Origin: Patagioenas fasciata
Lineage: Eukaryota; Chordata; Aves; Columbiformes; Columbidae
DNA length: 64,000 nt
Assembly (NCBI RefSeq): GCF_037038585.1
Contig: NW_027288732.1
Span: forward strand, 372,001 to 436,000
Reading direction: 5' to 3'
Part shown: positions 18,301-29,193 of the stretch, piece after piece
Numbering within the stretch: position 1 is the first letter of the stretch
Layout: the number at the start of each line of letters is the position of its first letter
Translations under genes and position numbers: made by a program
The notes under the pieces: generated by a model
Database searches by the model: none
What the model was told of the DNA's origin: nothing
What the model saw: only the letters and a program-made list of their open reading frames with translations

Positions 18301-21166
18301 TAAACCTAACCCCAGATCTAAACCTAACCCCAACCCCTAATTCCAATTCTAAATCTAACACCAAATCTAAACCTAAAATCTAAACCTAACCCCAAATCTA
18401 AACCTAAAATCTATACCTAACCTAAAATCTAAACCTAACCCCAAATCTAAACCTAAAATATAAACCTAACCCCAAATCTAAACCTAAAATCTAAACCTAA
18501 CCCCAAATCTAAACCTAAAATGTAAACCTAACCCAAAATCTAAACCTAAAATCTAAACCTAACCCCAAATCTAAACCTAAAATCTAAACCTAACCCCAAA
18601 TCCTAACCTAAAATCTAAACCTAACCCCAAATCTAAACCTAAAATCTAAACCTAACCCCAAATCTAAACCTAACCCCAACCCCTAACCCCAACTCCTAAC
18701 CCCAAATATAAACCTGACCCCAAATCTAAACCTAACCCCAACCCCTAACCCCAAATCTAAACCTAACCCCAAATCTAAACCTAACCCCAACCTCTAACCC
18801 CAAATCTAATCCTAACACCAACCCCTAACCCCAAATCTAAACCTAACCCCAAATCTAAACCTAACCCCAACCCCTAACCCTAAATCTAAACCTAATCCCA
18901 AATCTAAACCTAACCCCAAACCCTAATCCCAAAACTATACCTATCCCCAAATCTAATCCTAACCCCAACCCCTAACCCCAAATCTAAACCTAACCCCAAT
19001 TCTAAACCTAACCCTAACCCCTAACCCCAAATCTAAACCTAACCCCAAATCTAAACCTAACCCCAACCCCTAACCCCAAATTTAAACCTAACCCCATATC
19101 TAAACCTAACCCCAACCCCTAACCCCAAATCGAAACCTAACCCCAAATCTAAACCTAACCCCAACCCCTAACCCCAAATCTAAACCTAACCCCAAATCTA
19201 AACCTAACCCCAACCTCTAACCCCAAATCTAAACATAACCCCAAATCTAAACCTAACCCCAACCCCTAACCCCAAATCTAAACCTAACCCCAAATCTAAA
19301 CCTAAACCCAATCCCTAACCCCAAACCCTAACCCCAACCCCTAACCCCAACCCCTAACCCCAAATCTAAACCTAACCCCAACCCCTAAACCCAACCCCTA
19401 AATTAAATCTAAAAATAACCCCAACCCCTAACCCCAACCCCTAACCCCAAATCTAAACCTAACCCCAAATATAAACCTAACCCCAACCCCTAACCCCAAA
19501 TCTAAACCTAACCCCAAATCTAAACCTAACCCCAACCGCTAACCCCAAATCTAAACCTAACCCCAAATCTAAACCTAACCTCAATCCCTGACCCCAATTC
19601 TAAACCTAACCCCAAATCTAAACCTAACCCCAACCCCTACCCCCAAATCTAAACCTAACCCCAAATCTAAACCTAACCCCAACCCCTAACCCCAAATATA
19701 AACCTAACCCCAAATCTTAACCTAACCCCAACCCCTAACCCCAAATCTAAACCTAACCCCAAATCTAAACCTAACCCCAACCCCTAACCCCAACCCCTAA
19801 CCCCAAATCTAAACCTAACCCCAAATCTAAACCTAACCCCAAATCTAAACCTAAAATCTAAACCTAACCCCAAATCTAAACCTAACCCCAACCCCTAACC
19901 CCAAATCTAAACCTAACCCCAAATCTAAAACTAACCCCAATCCCTAACCCCAAATCTAAACCTAAACAAAATCTAAACCTAACCCCAACCCCTAACCCCA
20001 AATCTAAAACCAAACCCAACCCCTAACCCCAAATCTAAACCTAACCTCAACCCCTAACCCCAAATCTAAACCTAACCCCAGATCTAAACCTAACCCCAAC
20101 CCCTAATTCCAATTCTAAATCTATACCTAAAATCTAAACCTAAAATCTAAACCTAACCCCAAATCTAAACCTAAAATCTAAACCTAACCCCAAATCTAAA
20201 CCTAACCCCAAATCTAAACCTAACCCCAAATCTAAACCTAAAATCCAAACCTAACCCCAAATCTAAACCTAAAATCTAAACCTAACCCCAAATCTAAACC
20301 TAACCCCAAATCTAAACCTAAAATCTAAACCTAACCCCAAATCTAAACCTAAAATCTAAACCTAACCCCAAATCTAAACCTAAAATCTAAACCTAACCCC
20401 AAATCTAAACCTAAAATCTAAACATAACCCCAAATCTAAACCTAAAATCTAAACCTAACCCCAAATCTAAACCTAACCCCAATCCCTAACCCCAAATCTA
20501 AAACTAACTCCAAATCTAAACCTAACCCCGACCCCTAACCCCAAATCTAAAACTAACCCCAAATCTAAACCTAACCCCAACCCCTAACCCCAAATCTAAT
20601 CCTAATTCGAAATCTAAACCTAACCCCAAATCTAAACCTAACCCCAAATCTAAACCTAAAATCTAAACCTAACCCCAAATCTAAACCTAAAATCTAAACC
20701 TAACCCTAAATCTAAACCTAACCCTAAATCTAAACCTAACCCCAAATCTAAACCTAAAATCTAAACCTAACCCCAAATCTAAACCTAAAATCTAAACCTA
20801 ACCCCAAATCTAAACCTAACCCCAAATCTAAACCTAAAATCTAAACCTAACCCCAAATCTAAACCTAAAATCTATACCTAACCCCAAATCTAAACCTAAA
20901 ATCTAAACCTAACCCCAAATCTAAAACTAACCCCAAATCTAAACCTAAAATCTAAACCTAACCCCAAATCTAAACCTCAAATCTAAACCTAACCCCAAAT
21001 CTAAACCTCAAATCTAAACCTAACCCCAAATCTAAACCTAACCCCAAATCTAAACCTAAAATCTAAACCTAACCCCAAATCTAAACCTAAAATCTAAACC
21101 TAACCCCAAATCTAAACCTAAAATCTAAACCTAACCCCAAATCTAAACCTAAAATCTAAACCTAAC
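15352..21166. repeat. Telomere-like satellite array, block 3
   Basis: Same satellite, no genes. The first ~750 bp follows the array after ERV copy 1. The middle (about 16100-17480) is specific to the position after copies 2 and 4 and holds the shortened form AAACCCCAAATC, where part of a module is missing. From 17627 on it repeats window positions 1-3540. The 17.6-kb duplication joint therefore lies within this block, at about 17490-17626 or slightly left. Confidence 0.93.
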
Positions 21167-21493
21167 TGTAGTGGCAGAGCCCCCCTGCCCCAGGGGGATG
21201 GGGTTGTCGCCAGCCTGGCTGAGAGGTGAAGCCAGAGACAAAAGAGACTAAAGGACCACCATTAGAAGGTAATAATGAGTGAGCAATCGCCGGACACATG
21301 CGTGCAGAGCGCATGGACAGTACATGCAGCCTATCATGTTATTGTATAACACGAGTTACAACCAATCACGTTGTTGTAAGGCGCATGGACAGGGCAGCTT
21401 TGCTATAAAGCTAGCCCGGTCCGACAATAAAGCGAACTCTGTGAACATCATATTGGTGTGTCAGGTTCCGTGGCTCGCATGGATAAAGCAACA
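21167..21493 (+). repeat. 5' LTR, ERV copy 3 (327 bp)
   Basis: Matches the 5' LTR of copy 1, including the T in the C-tract. The 5' and 3' LTRs differ at the same four CpG-type sites plus the tract. Confidence 0.92.
21362..21409 (+). promoter_or_regulatory. LTR core promoter, copy 3 (CCAAT 21362-21366, TATA 21404-21409)
   Basis: Boxes and spacing as in copy 1. Confidence 0.7.
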
Positions 21494-21496
21494 CTT

Positions 21497-21514
21497 TGGT
21501 GACCCCGACGTGAT
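21497..21514 (+). promoter_or_regulatory. Primer-binding site, tRNA-Trp type (copy 3)
   Basis: Unchanged 18-mer, three bases after the LTR end. Confidence 0.88.
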
Positions 21515-21628
21515 ACTTCGTATCGAAGCAAGATCGCCGGAAGTGAAGACGCGAGGACGCCACCTGGGGGCGACACCAGCCCGGCACTCAATCATAGCGG
21601 AAAGTAGGCCTACGAGAAAGCAGGTGGC

Positions 21629-23617
21629 ATGGGAAACACGGCATCCGTGGAAGAAAAAATAATAGTGAGAAGTATTCTGCAGCTGGCTGCAAGAACAGGA
21701 AGAATTTTGGAAAAAGACGCGGTGGAGCGCCTTTTACTATTCGCCCAGCGTAAGGGCTGTGTTCGTTCGACGGACGAATTTTTTTCTCCCGGTACATGGG
21801 AGGACATAGGGACCGAACTATGGGAAGCGGTTACAAGGGGGAGCCGCGAGGCTTGCGATCTCGCCAGACCCTGGCGGGAGGTCAGGCAGCTAATGCAGGA
21901 AGTCTCAGAGGAGCCGGAGCTGTGTGCCATCCCCTCGGAGCCGCCCGCCGAGAGCTGCCCACCCTCCAAGAACTCCGAAGAATCAACACCGCTGGTATGT
22001 CCCGTATCAGATCTGGAGTTCTGGGGCGGAGAGCAAATTATACCCTCTGCGCCCGTTGAGCCATTGCCTGGCTCCGACAACGAATGGCAGCAACCGGCAA
22101 GTTTCAACAAGCCAGGACAAGTTAATCCAGCCGACGTGCCTTTGCCGGAGGACCCGATGGAACACCAGGACGGAGCACCGCAGAATCGCCCTGACTTCCA
22201 GGAGGAGACCCACGTGCAGAGCCTGAAGGACTTACTGAGACGGCAGGAGAGCCAGATGCAAGAAGTTCTAGAAGCTATGAAACGACTAGATGGCTGTAAC
22301 AGTAAAACTTCGCAGTTAATAGCATATAAAAAGGCGTCAGATGCAATTAAGGACAGGCTGGAGGCAACTGGCAGGGAATGTGAAAAACGGGGAAAACAGG
22401 AAAGGGAGGGGGCGAAATTAGACCTCACTCCGGAGGAGCTCCGTATCAAAAGGGAGCGAATACAAAAATGGGCTAGACAATGTGTTGAAGATGGGATGTG
22501 GTCTGTAAGAGAAGCAGATGAATATTTGAGAGCGCGATATGGAAAAGGGCTGGAGACTGGGTTAGCAGATCGGTTTGCAAATATGCGTCGACTTACTGAT
22601 CCACAGGGAAACAGAAGGGAATTGTATAGCAGTGATAATAATGATAATTTGGGTGCTGCCCCTGTGCATCAGGGTAGAGATATTCCTCGAGATCATTCTT
22701 ATAATGCAGGGCAACGTTGGCAAGGAGTAATCAGAGATGCAACTATTGAAGGGATCATGTTACCTGGTAGTATTACAGCAGTGCCAGTGCACATAGATAA
22801 TAGAGGACAAAGGCAGTGGTCGCCTTTTGATTGGAAAACGGTTAAGCAATTGCAAAGTGCAGTTATGCAATATGGTATGGATAATAAGCATGTGATGCAG
22901 CTAATCAATTCATTTTTCAAGGGGCAAGTACTAACTCAAACAGATATTAGGGCATTGATGGAGTTATTGCTTCCTCCAACAGGGTATTTGCTGTTCTTGG
23001 ACAAGTGGCAGGGGAAAGTGGAATTGGCAGTATTAGAAAATGTTCGTTTACCAGCTGATGATCCGTTGCGGTTAGCTAGCATGGACCAGTTACTGGGTCG
23101 TGGGCAATATGTGGATGGTGCTACTCAGGCAGCACTTCATCCAAGGATTTTGCAGCAAACGCAAGGGCTTGCCTTGGCGGCAGTGAAAGAATTGCCAAAT
23201 AGAGGTAACCCTGTGCCACCCTATTCTACAATAGAGTGGGATCCTGGGGAATCATATATGATATTTGTGGATTGTTTAAAAGAAGTGATAGATGCCTCTC
23301 CTAACTTGACTCAAGAGGCAGAAGCTGCTGTGGGGAAAGATTTGGCTATGACGAATGCAAACACCCAATGCCAACAGATATTAGCCGGTTTGGGAAAAAC
23401 TGCTTCTTTAGCAGAGATGGTGGAAGCTTGCACACAGGTACCAATTATGCAACAGGAGGTAGAAAAAGCAAAAATACATGCTCAAGCCCACGCTGCGGCC
23501 TTGGCTGCAGCACGTAAGCCTGCAATGAAAGGTGGAAGCCCTTCTTCTTGTGGCCTAGCATGTTTTACTTGCAGACAGACAGGACATATTAAAAGAAACT
23601 GCCCTCAATATGCTTAG
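21629..23617 (+). CDS. gag: Gag polyprotein, uninterrupted frame (copy 3)
   Basis: Gag of 662 residues with the same protein sequence as the other copies: matrix with myristoylation-type start, PSAP motif, capsid, single CCHC knuckle. With the 17.6-kb duplication this recent, its intactness says little about selection by itself. Confidence 0.93.
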   Translation: MGNTASVEEKIIVRSILQLAARTGRILEKDAVERLLLFAQRKGCVRSTDEFFSPGTWEDIGTELWEAVTRGSREACDLARPWREVRQLMQEVSEEPELCAIPSEPPAESCPPSKNSEESTPLVCPVSDLEFWGGEQIIPSAPVEPLPGSDNEWQQPASFNKPGQVNPADVPLPEDPMEHQDGAPQNRPDFQEETHVQSLKDLLRRQESQMQEVLEAMKRLDGCNSKTSQLIAYKKASDAIKDRLEATGRECEKRGKQEREGAKLDLTPEELRIKRERIQKWARQCVEDGMWSVREADEYLRARYGKGLETGLADRFANMRRLTDPQGNRRELYSSDNNDNLGAAPVHQGRDIPRDHSYNAGQRWQGVIRDATIEGIMLPGSITAVPVHIDNRGQRQWSPFDWKTVKQLQSAVMQYGMDNKHVMQLINSFFKGQVLTQTDIRALMELLLPPTGYLLFLDKWQGKVELAVLENVRLPADDPLRLASMDQLLGRGQYVDGATQAALHPRILQQTQGLALAAVKELPNRGNPVPPYSTIEWDPGESYMIFVDCLKEVIDASPNLTQEAEAAVGKDLAMTNANTQCQQILAGLGKTASLAEMVEACTQVPIMQQEVEKAKIHAQAHAAALAAARKPAMKGGSPSSCGLACFTCRQTGHIKRNCPQYA

Positions 23618-23622
23618 CAGCA

Positions 23623-24734
23623 TTGCAAAAATGGCAAAACTCTCCAGTTAATCTGGTAACAGATTCTCTTTATGTTGTGGGAATTGTACAAAGAATACAT
23701 AGAGCACTTTTGCAGCGAGTTTCCAATTCCTTATTGTTTGAAGCATTGTTAGATTTGTGGAACGTATTAGATTATAGGACAGCACCAGTATTTATCATGT
23801 ATATAAAAAGCCATACTAACATACCAGGTGGTCTAGTAGAGGGAAACAGCATTATAGACAAACTTGTGGCAGTAGCAGATATATCCCCTTTTGAACAAAC
23901 CAGACAAGCTCACGAATTCTTTCATCAATCCTCAGCAGCACTCCGAAAGCAGTTTACAATTACAAAGGAACAAGCTCGAGCCATTATTGCAGCTTGTCCT
24001 GATTGTGCCCGCATAGTCCCTCTCCAACAAAAGGGAGTAAATCCTCGGGGCTTGCAGCCAGGTCAGTTATGGCAAACTGATATTACTGAATTTGCACCAT
24101 TTGGCAGACAAAAGTACATTCATGTCTCCATAGATACCTGTTCAGGACTGCTGTGGGCTACAGCCTTGACCTCAGCAAATGCAAAGGCAGTAAAACGTCA
24201 TTTACTACAAGCTTTTGCTGTCATGGGTGTCCCTACACAAATCAAAACAGATAATGGTCCTGCATATCACTCTGACAGACTTGCAGCCTTCCTCACCCAG
24301 TGGAAGGTACAACACCTGTTTGGAATCCCTTATAATTGTACTGGCCAAGCAATTATTGAGCGTGCACACCGTGCATTAAAAATCTTTTGTCTGTTTTGAA
24401 AAAACAAGGGGGAATTGGTGTGAGCCCAGAAGAGGTATTGATGAAGGCATTGTATGTGCTGAACTGGCTTAATCCTAAAAGTGAAACTGAAATGGAACCA
24501 GTTGTTATGCACCATATCAAAAATGTCAAAGATTTTTCCGAAAATGTGCCTAGGGTTAGTGTGTTTAATCCGACAACACAACAATGGGAAGGTCCTATGT
24601 CACTAATAACCTGGGGAAGGGGATATGCTTGTGTTTCTACAGGTAACCACAAAAATTCATGGATCCCAGCAAAGTGGGTGAGACCTTGGCTAGCTAACAG
24701 AGAAGAAACCGATTGCAGTGATGACAACCCTTAA
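23623..24734 (+). pseudogene. pol: pol remnant: RNase H 3' half plus integrase, frameshifted (copy 3)
   Basis: First frame 23623-24399, C-terminal integrase frame ending at 24734. It has the same loss of protease, reverse transcriptase and N-terminal RNase H, and the same one-base frameshift after the D-D-35-E region, as in copy 1. Confidence 0.9.
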
Positions 24735-24854
24735 CCTCAGACATGTTATCGCTTTAAGCAACGAATGTAGCCAATGTTGAGAATACCACTTTGTAAAACA
24801 GAGCAGCAATTAATTTTTTGTTATTGGACATGTTCACAGTTACGAAGAGTTTGA

Positions 24855-25039
24855 TTGTATGTGTTGTTTGAACTTAAAAAGATAGAAGATTTGCAGAACA
24901 AGAAAATAACAGAAGATACTGGGTTTTTTGGGGTGAATGCCTTGTTTGGCTAAAAGGAATATTGAAAACAGGTTTGTTCTTGTTAATTTTAATTGTATTA
25001 GCCTTAATGTTCTTACCCTGTATTTCACACTGTATTTAA
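24855..25039 (+). pseudogene. env: env transmembrane-subunit tail, frameshifted (copy 3)
   Basis: Same remnant as in copy 1, with hydrophobic membrane segment and short tail; the rest of env is absent. Confidence 0.72.
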
Positions 25040-25070
25040 AGCATGATACGGCGTATTGTTAATATTAAAT

Positions 25071-25084
25071 AAAAGAGGGGGAGA
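25071..25084 (+). promoter_or_regulatory. Polypurine tract (copy 3)
   Basis: AAAAGAGGGGGAGA directly before the 3' LTR. Confidence 0.85.
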
Positions 25085-25412
25085 TGTAGTGGCAGAGCCC
25101 CCCCCGCCCCAGGGGGATGGGGTTGTCGCCAGCCTGGCTGAGAGGTGAAGCCAGAGACAAAAGAGACTAAAGGACCACCATTAGAAGGTAATAATGAGTG
25201 AGCAATCGCCGGACACATGCGTGCAGAGTGCATGGACAGTACATGCAGCCTATCATGTTATTGTATAACACAAGTTACAACCAATCACGTTGTTGTAAGG
25301 CGCGTGGACAGGGCAGCTTTGCTATAAAGCTAGCCCGGTCCGACAATAAAGTGAACTCTGTGAACATCATATTGGTGTGTCAGGTTCCGTGGCTCGCATG
25401 GATAAAGCAACA
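25085..25412 (+). repeat. 3' LTR, ERV copy 3 (328 bp)
   Basis: C8 tract and AACACAAG as in copy 1's 3' LTR. AATAAA at 25345-25350. Confidence 0.92.
25345..25350 (+). terminator. Polyadenylation signal in 3' LTR (copy 3)
   Basis: AATAAA with the same downstream GT-rich element. Confidence 0.65.
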
Positions 25413-28400
25413 CCTAACCCCAAATCTAAACCTAAAATCTAAACCTAACCCCAAATCTAAACCTAAAATCTAAACCTAACCCCAAATCTAAACCTAAAAT
25501 CTAAACCTAACCCCAAATCTAAACATAAAATCTGAACCTAACCCCAAATCTAAACCTAAAATCTAAACCTAACCCCAAATCTAAACCTAACCCCAAATCT
25601 AAACCTCAAATCTAAACCTAACCCCAAATCTAAACCTAACCCCAAATCTAAACCTAAACTCTAAATCTAACCCCAAATATAAACCTAAAATCTAAACCTA
25701 ACCCCAAATCTAAACCTAAAATCTAAACCTAACCCCAAATCTAAACCTAACCCCAAATCTAAACCTACAATCTAAACCTAACCCCAAATCTAAACCTAAC
25801 CCCAAATCTAAACCTAAAATCTAAAACTAACCCCAAATCTAAACCTAAAATCTAAACCTAACCCCAAATCTAAACCTAACCCCAAATCTAAACCTAAAAA
25901 TTAAACCTAACCCCAAATCTAAACCTAAAATCTAAACCTAACCCCAAATCTAAACCTAAAATCTAAACCGAACCCCAAATCTAAACCAAACCCCAAATCT
26001 AAACCTAAAATCTAAACCTAACCCCAAATCTAAACCTAAAATCTAAACCGAACCCCAAATCTAAACCAAACCCCAAATCTAAACCTAAAATCTAAACCTA
26101 ACTCCAAATCTAAACCTAAAATCTAAACCTAACCCCAAATCTAAACCTAACCCCAAATCTAAACCTAAAATCTAAACCTAACCCCAAATCTAAACCTAAA
26201 ATCTAAACCTAACCCCAAATCTAAACCTAAAATCTAAACCTAACCCCAAATCCTAACCTAAAATCTAAACCTAACCCCAAATCTAAACCTAAAATCTAAA
26301 CCTAACCCCAAATCTAAACCTAACCCCAACCCCTAACCCCAACCCCTAACCCCAAATATAAACCTGACCCCAAATCTAAACCTAACCCCAACCCCTAACC
26401 CCAAATCTAAACCTAACCCCAAATCTAAACCTAACCCCAACCTCTAACCCCAAATCTAATCCTAACACCAACCCCTAACCCCAAATCTAAACCTAACCCC
26501 AAATCTAAACCTAACCCCAACCCCTAACCCTAAATCTAAACCTAACCCCAAATCTAAACCTAACCCCAAACCCTAATCCCAAAACTATACCTAACCCCAA
26601 ATCTAATCCTAACCCCAACCCCTAACCCCAAATCTAAACCTAACCCCAATTCTAATCCTAACCCTAACCCCTAACCCCAAATCTAAACCTAACCCCAAAT
26701 CTAAACCTAACCCCAACCCCTAACCCCAAATTTAAACCTAACCCCATATCTAAACCTAACCCCAACCCCTAACCCCAAATCGAAACCTAACCCCAAATCT
26801 AAACCTAACCCCAACCCCTAACCCCAAATCTAAACCTAACCCCAAATCTAAACCTAACCCCAACCTCTAACCCCAAATCTAAACATAACCCCAAATCTAA
26901 ACCTAACCCCAACCCCTAACCCCAAATCTAAACCTAACCCCAAATCTAAACCTAAACCCAATCCCTAACCCCAAACCCTAACCCCAACCCCTAACCCCAA
27001 CCCCTAACCCCAAATCTAAACCTAACCCCAACCTCTAAACCCAACCCCTAAATTAAATCTAAAAATAACCCCAACCCCTAACCCCAACCCCTAACCCCAA
27101 ATCTAAACCTAACCCCAAATATAAACCTAACCCCAACCCCTAACCCCAAATCTAAACCTAACCCCAAATCTAAACCTAACCCCAACCGCTAACCCCAAAT
27201 CTAAACCTAACCCCAAATCTAAACCTAACCTCAATCCCTGACCCCAATTCTAAACCTAACCCCAAATCTAAACCTAACCCCAAATCTAAACCTAAAATCT
27301 AAACCTAACCCCAAATCTAAACCTAACCCCAACCCCTAACCCCAAATATAAACCTAACCCCAAATCTTAACCTAACCCCAACCCCTAACCCCAAATCTAA
27401 ACCTAACCCCAAATCTAAACCTAACCCCAACCCCTAACCCCAACCCCTAACCCCAAATCTAAACCTAACCCCAAATCTAAACCTAACCCCAAATCTAAAC
27501 CTAAAATCTAAACCTAACCCCAAATCTAAACCTAACCCCAACCCCTAACCCCAAATCTAAACCTAACCCCAAATCTAAAACTAACCCCAATCCCTAACCC
27601 CAAATCTAAACCTAAACAAAATCTAAACCTAACCCCAACCCCTAACCCCAAATCTAAAACCAAACCCAACCCCTAACCCCAAATCTAAACCTAACCTCAA
27701 CCCCTAACCCCAAATCTAAACCTAACCCCAGATCTAAACCTAACCCCAACCCCTAATTCCAATTCTAAATCTAACCTAAAATCTAAACCTAAAATCTAAA
27801 CCTAACCCCAAATCTAAACCTAAAATCTAAACCTAACCCCAAATCTAAACCTAACCCCAAATCTAAACCTAAAATCCAAACCAAACCCCAAATCTAAACC
27901 TAAAATCTAAACCTAACCCCAAATCTAAACCTAACCCCAAATCTAAACCTAAAATCTAAACCTAACCCCAAATCTAAACCTAAAATCTAAACCTAACCCC
28001 AAATCTAAACCTAAAATCTAAACCTAACCCCAAATCTAAACCTAAAATCTAAACATAACCCCAAATCTAAACCTAAAATCTAAACCTAACCCCAAATCTA
28101 AACCTAACCCCAATCCCTAACCCCAAATCTAAAACTAACTCCAAATCTAAACCTAACCCCGACCCCTAACCCCAAATCTAAAACTAACCCCAAATCTAAA
28201 CCTAACCCCAACCCCTAACCCCAAATCTAAACCTAATTCGAAATCTAAACCTAACCCCAAATCTAAACCTAACCCCAAATGTAAACCTAAAATCTAAACC
28301 TAACCCCAAATCTAAACCTAAAATCTAAACCTAACCCCAAATCTAAACCTAAAATCTAAACCTAACCCCAAATCTAAACCTAACCCCAAATCTAAACCTA

Positions 28401-28730
28401 AAATCTAAACCTAACCCCAAATCTAAACCTAAAATCTATACCTAACCCCAAATCTAAACCTAAAATCTAAACCTAACCCCAAATCTAAAACTAACCCCAA
28501 ATCTAAACCTAAAATCTAAACCTAACCCCAAATCTAAACCTCAAATCTAAACCTAACCCCAAATCTAAACCTCAAATCTAAACCTAACCCCAAATCTAAA
28601 CCTAACCCCAAATCTAAACCTAAAATCTAAACCTAACCCCAAATCTAAACCTAAAATCTAAACCTAACCCCAAATCTAAACCTAAAATCTAAACCTAACC
28701 CCAAATCTAAACCTAAAATCTAAACCTAAC
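25413..28730. repeat. Telomere-like satellite array, block 4
   Basis: Counterpart of block 2 at offset 17,626. No genes. It follows block 2 unit by unit, including the CCGAACCCC/CCAAACCCC variants. The exception is near 27277-27300, where a C-type module found in the other three equivalent positions is replaced by an A-type module without length change. Confidence 0.93.
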
Positions 28731-29058
28731 TGTAGTGGCAGAGCCCCCCCCGCCCCAGGGGGATGGGGTTGTCGCCAGCCTGGCTGAGAGGTGAAGCCAG
28801 AGACAAAAGAGACTAAAGGACCACCATTAGAAGGTAATAATGAGTGAGCAATCGCCGGACACATGCGTGCAGAGCGCATGGACAGTACATGCAGCCTATC
28901 ATGTTATTGTATAACACGAGTTACAACCAATCACGTTGTTGTAAGGCGCATGGACAGGGCAGCTTTGCTATAAAGCTAGCCCGGTCCGACAATAAAGCGA
29001 ACTCTGTGAACATCATATTGGTGTGTCAGGTTCCGTGGCTCGCATGGATAAAGCAACA
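28731..29058 (+). repeat. 5' LTR, ERV copy 4 (328 bp)
   Basis: As in copy 2: C8 tract and the three CpG-type differences from its own 3' LTR. Confidence 0.92.
28927..28974 (+). promoter_or_regulatory. LTR core promoter, copy 4 (CCAAT 28927-28931, TATA 28969-28974)
   Basis: Boxes and spacing as in copy 1. Confidence 0.7.
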
Positions 29059-29061
29059 CTT

Positions 29062-29079
29062 TGGTGACCCCGACGTGAT
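29062..29079 (+). promoter_or_regulatory. Primer-binding site, tRNA-Trp type (copy 4)
   Basis: Unchanged 18-mer, three bases after the LTR end. Confidence 0.88.
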
Positions 29080-29193
29080 ACTTCGTATCGAAGCAAGATC
29101 GCCGGAAGTGAAGACGCGAGGACGCCACCTGGGGGCGACACCAGCCCGGCACTCAATCATAGCGGAAAGTAGGCCTACGAGAAAGCAGGTGGC

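Larger units (their letters stand above)
21167..25412 (+). mobile_element. Defective endogenous retrovirus, copy 3
   Basis: A 4246-bp provirus exactly 17,626 bp after copy 1. It shares copy 1's private C6T tract in the 5' LTR and AACACAAG in the 3' LTR. I saw no difference between the two copies in the proviral interior. Confidence 0.93.
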
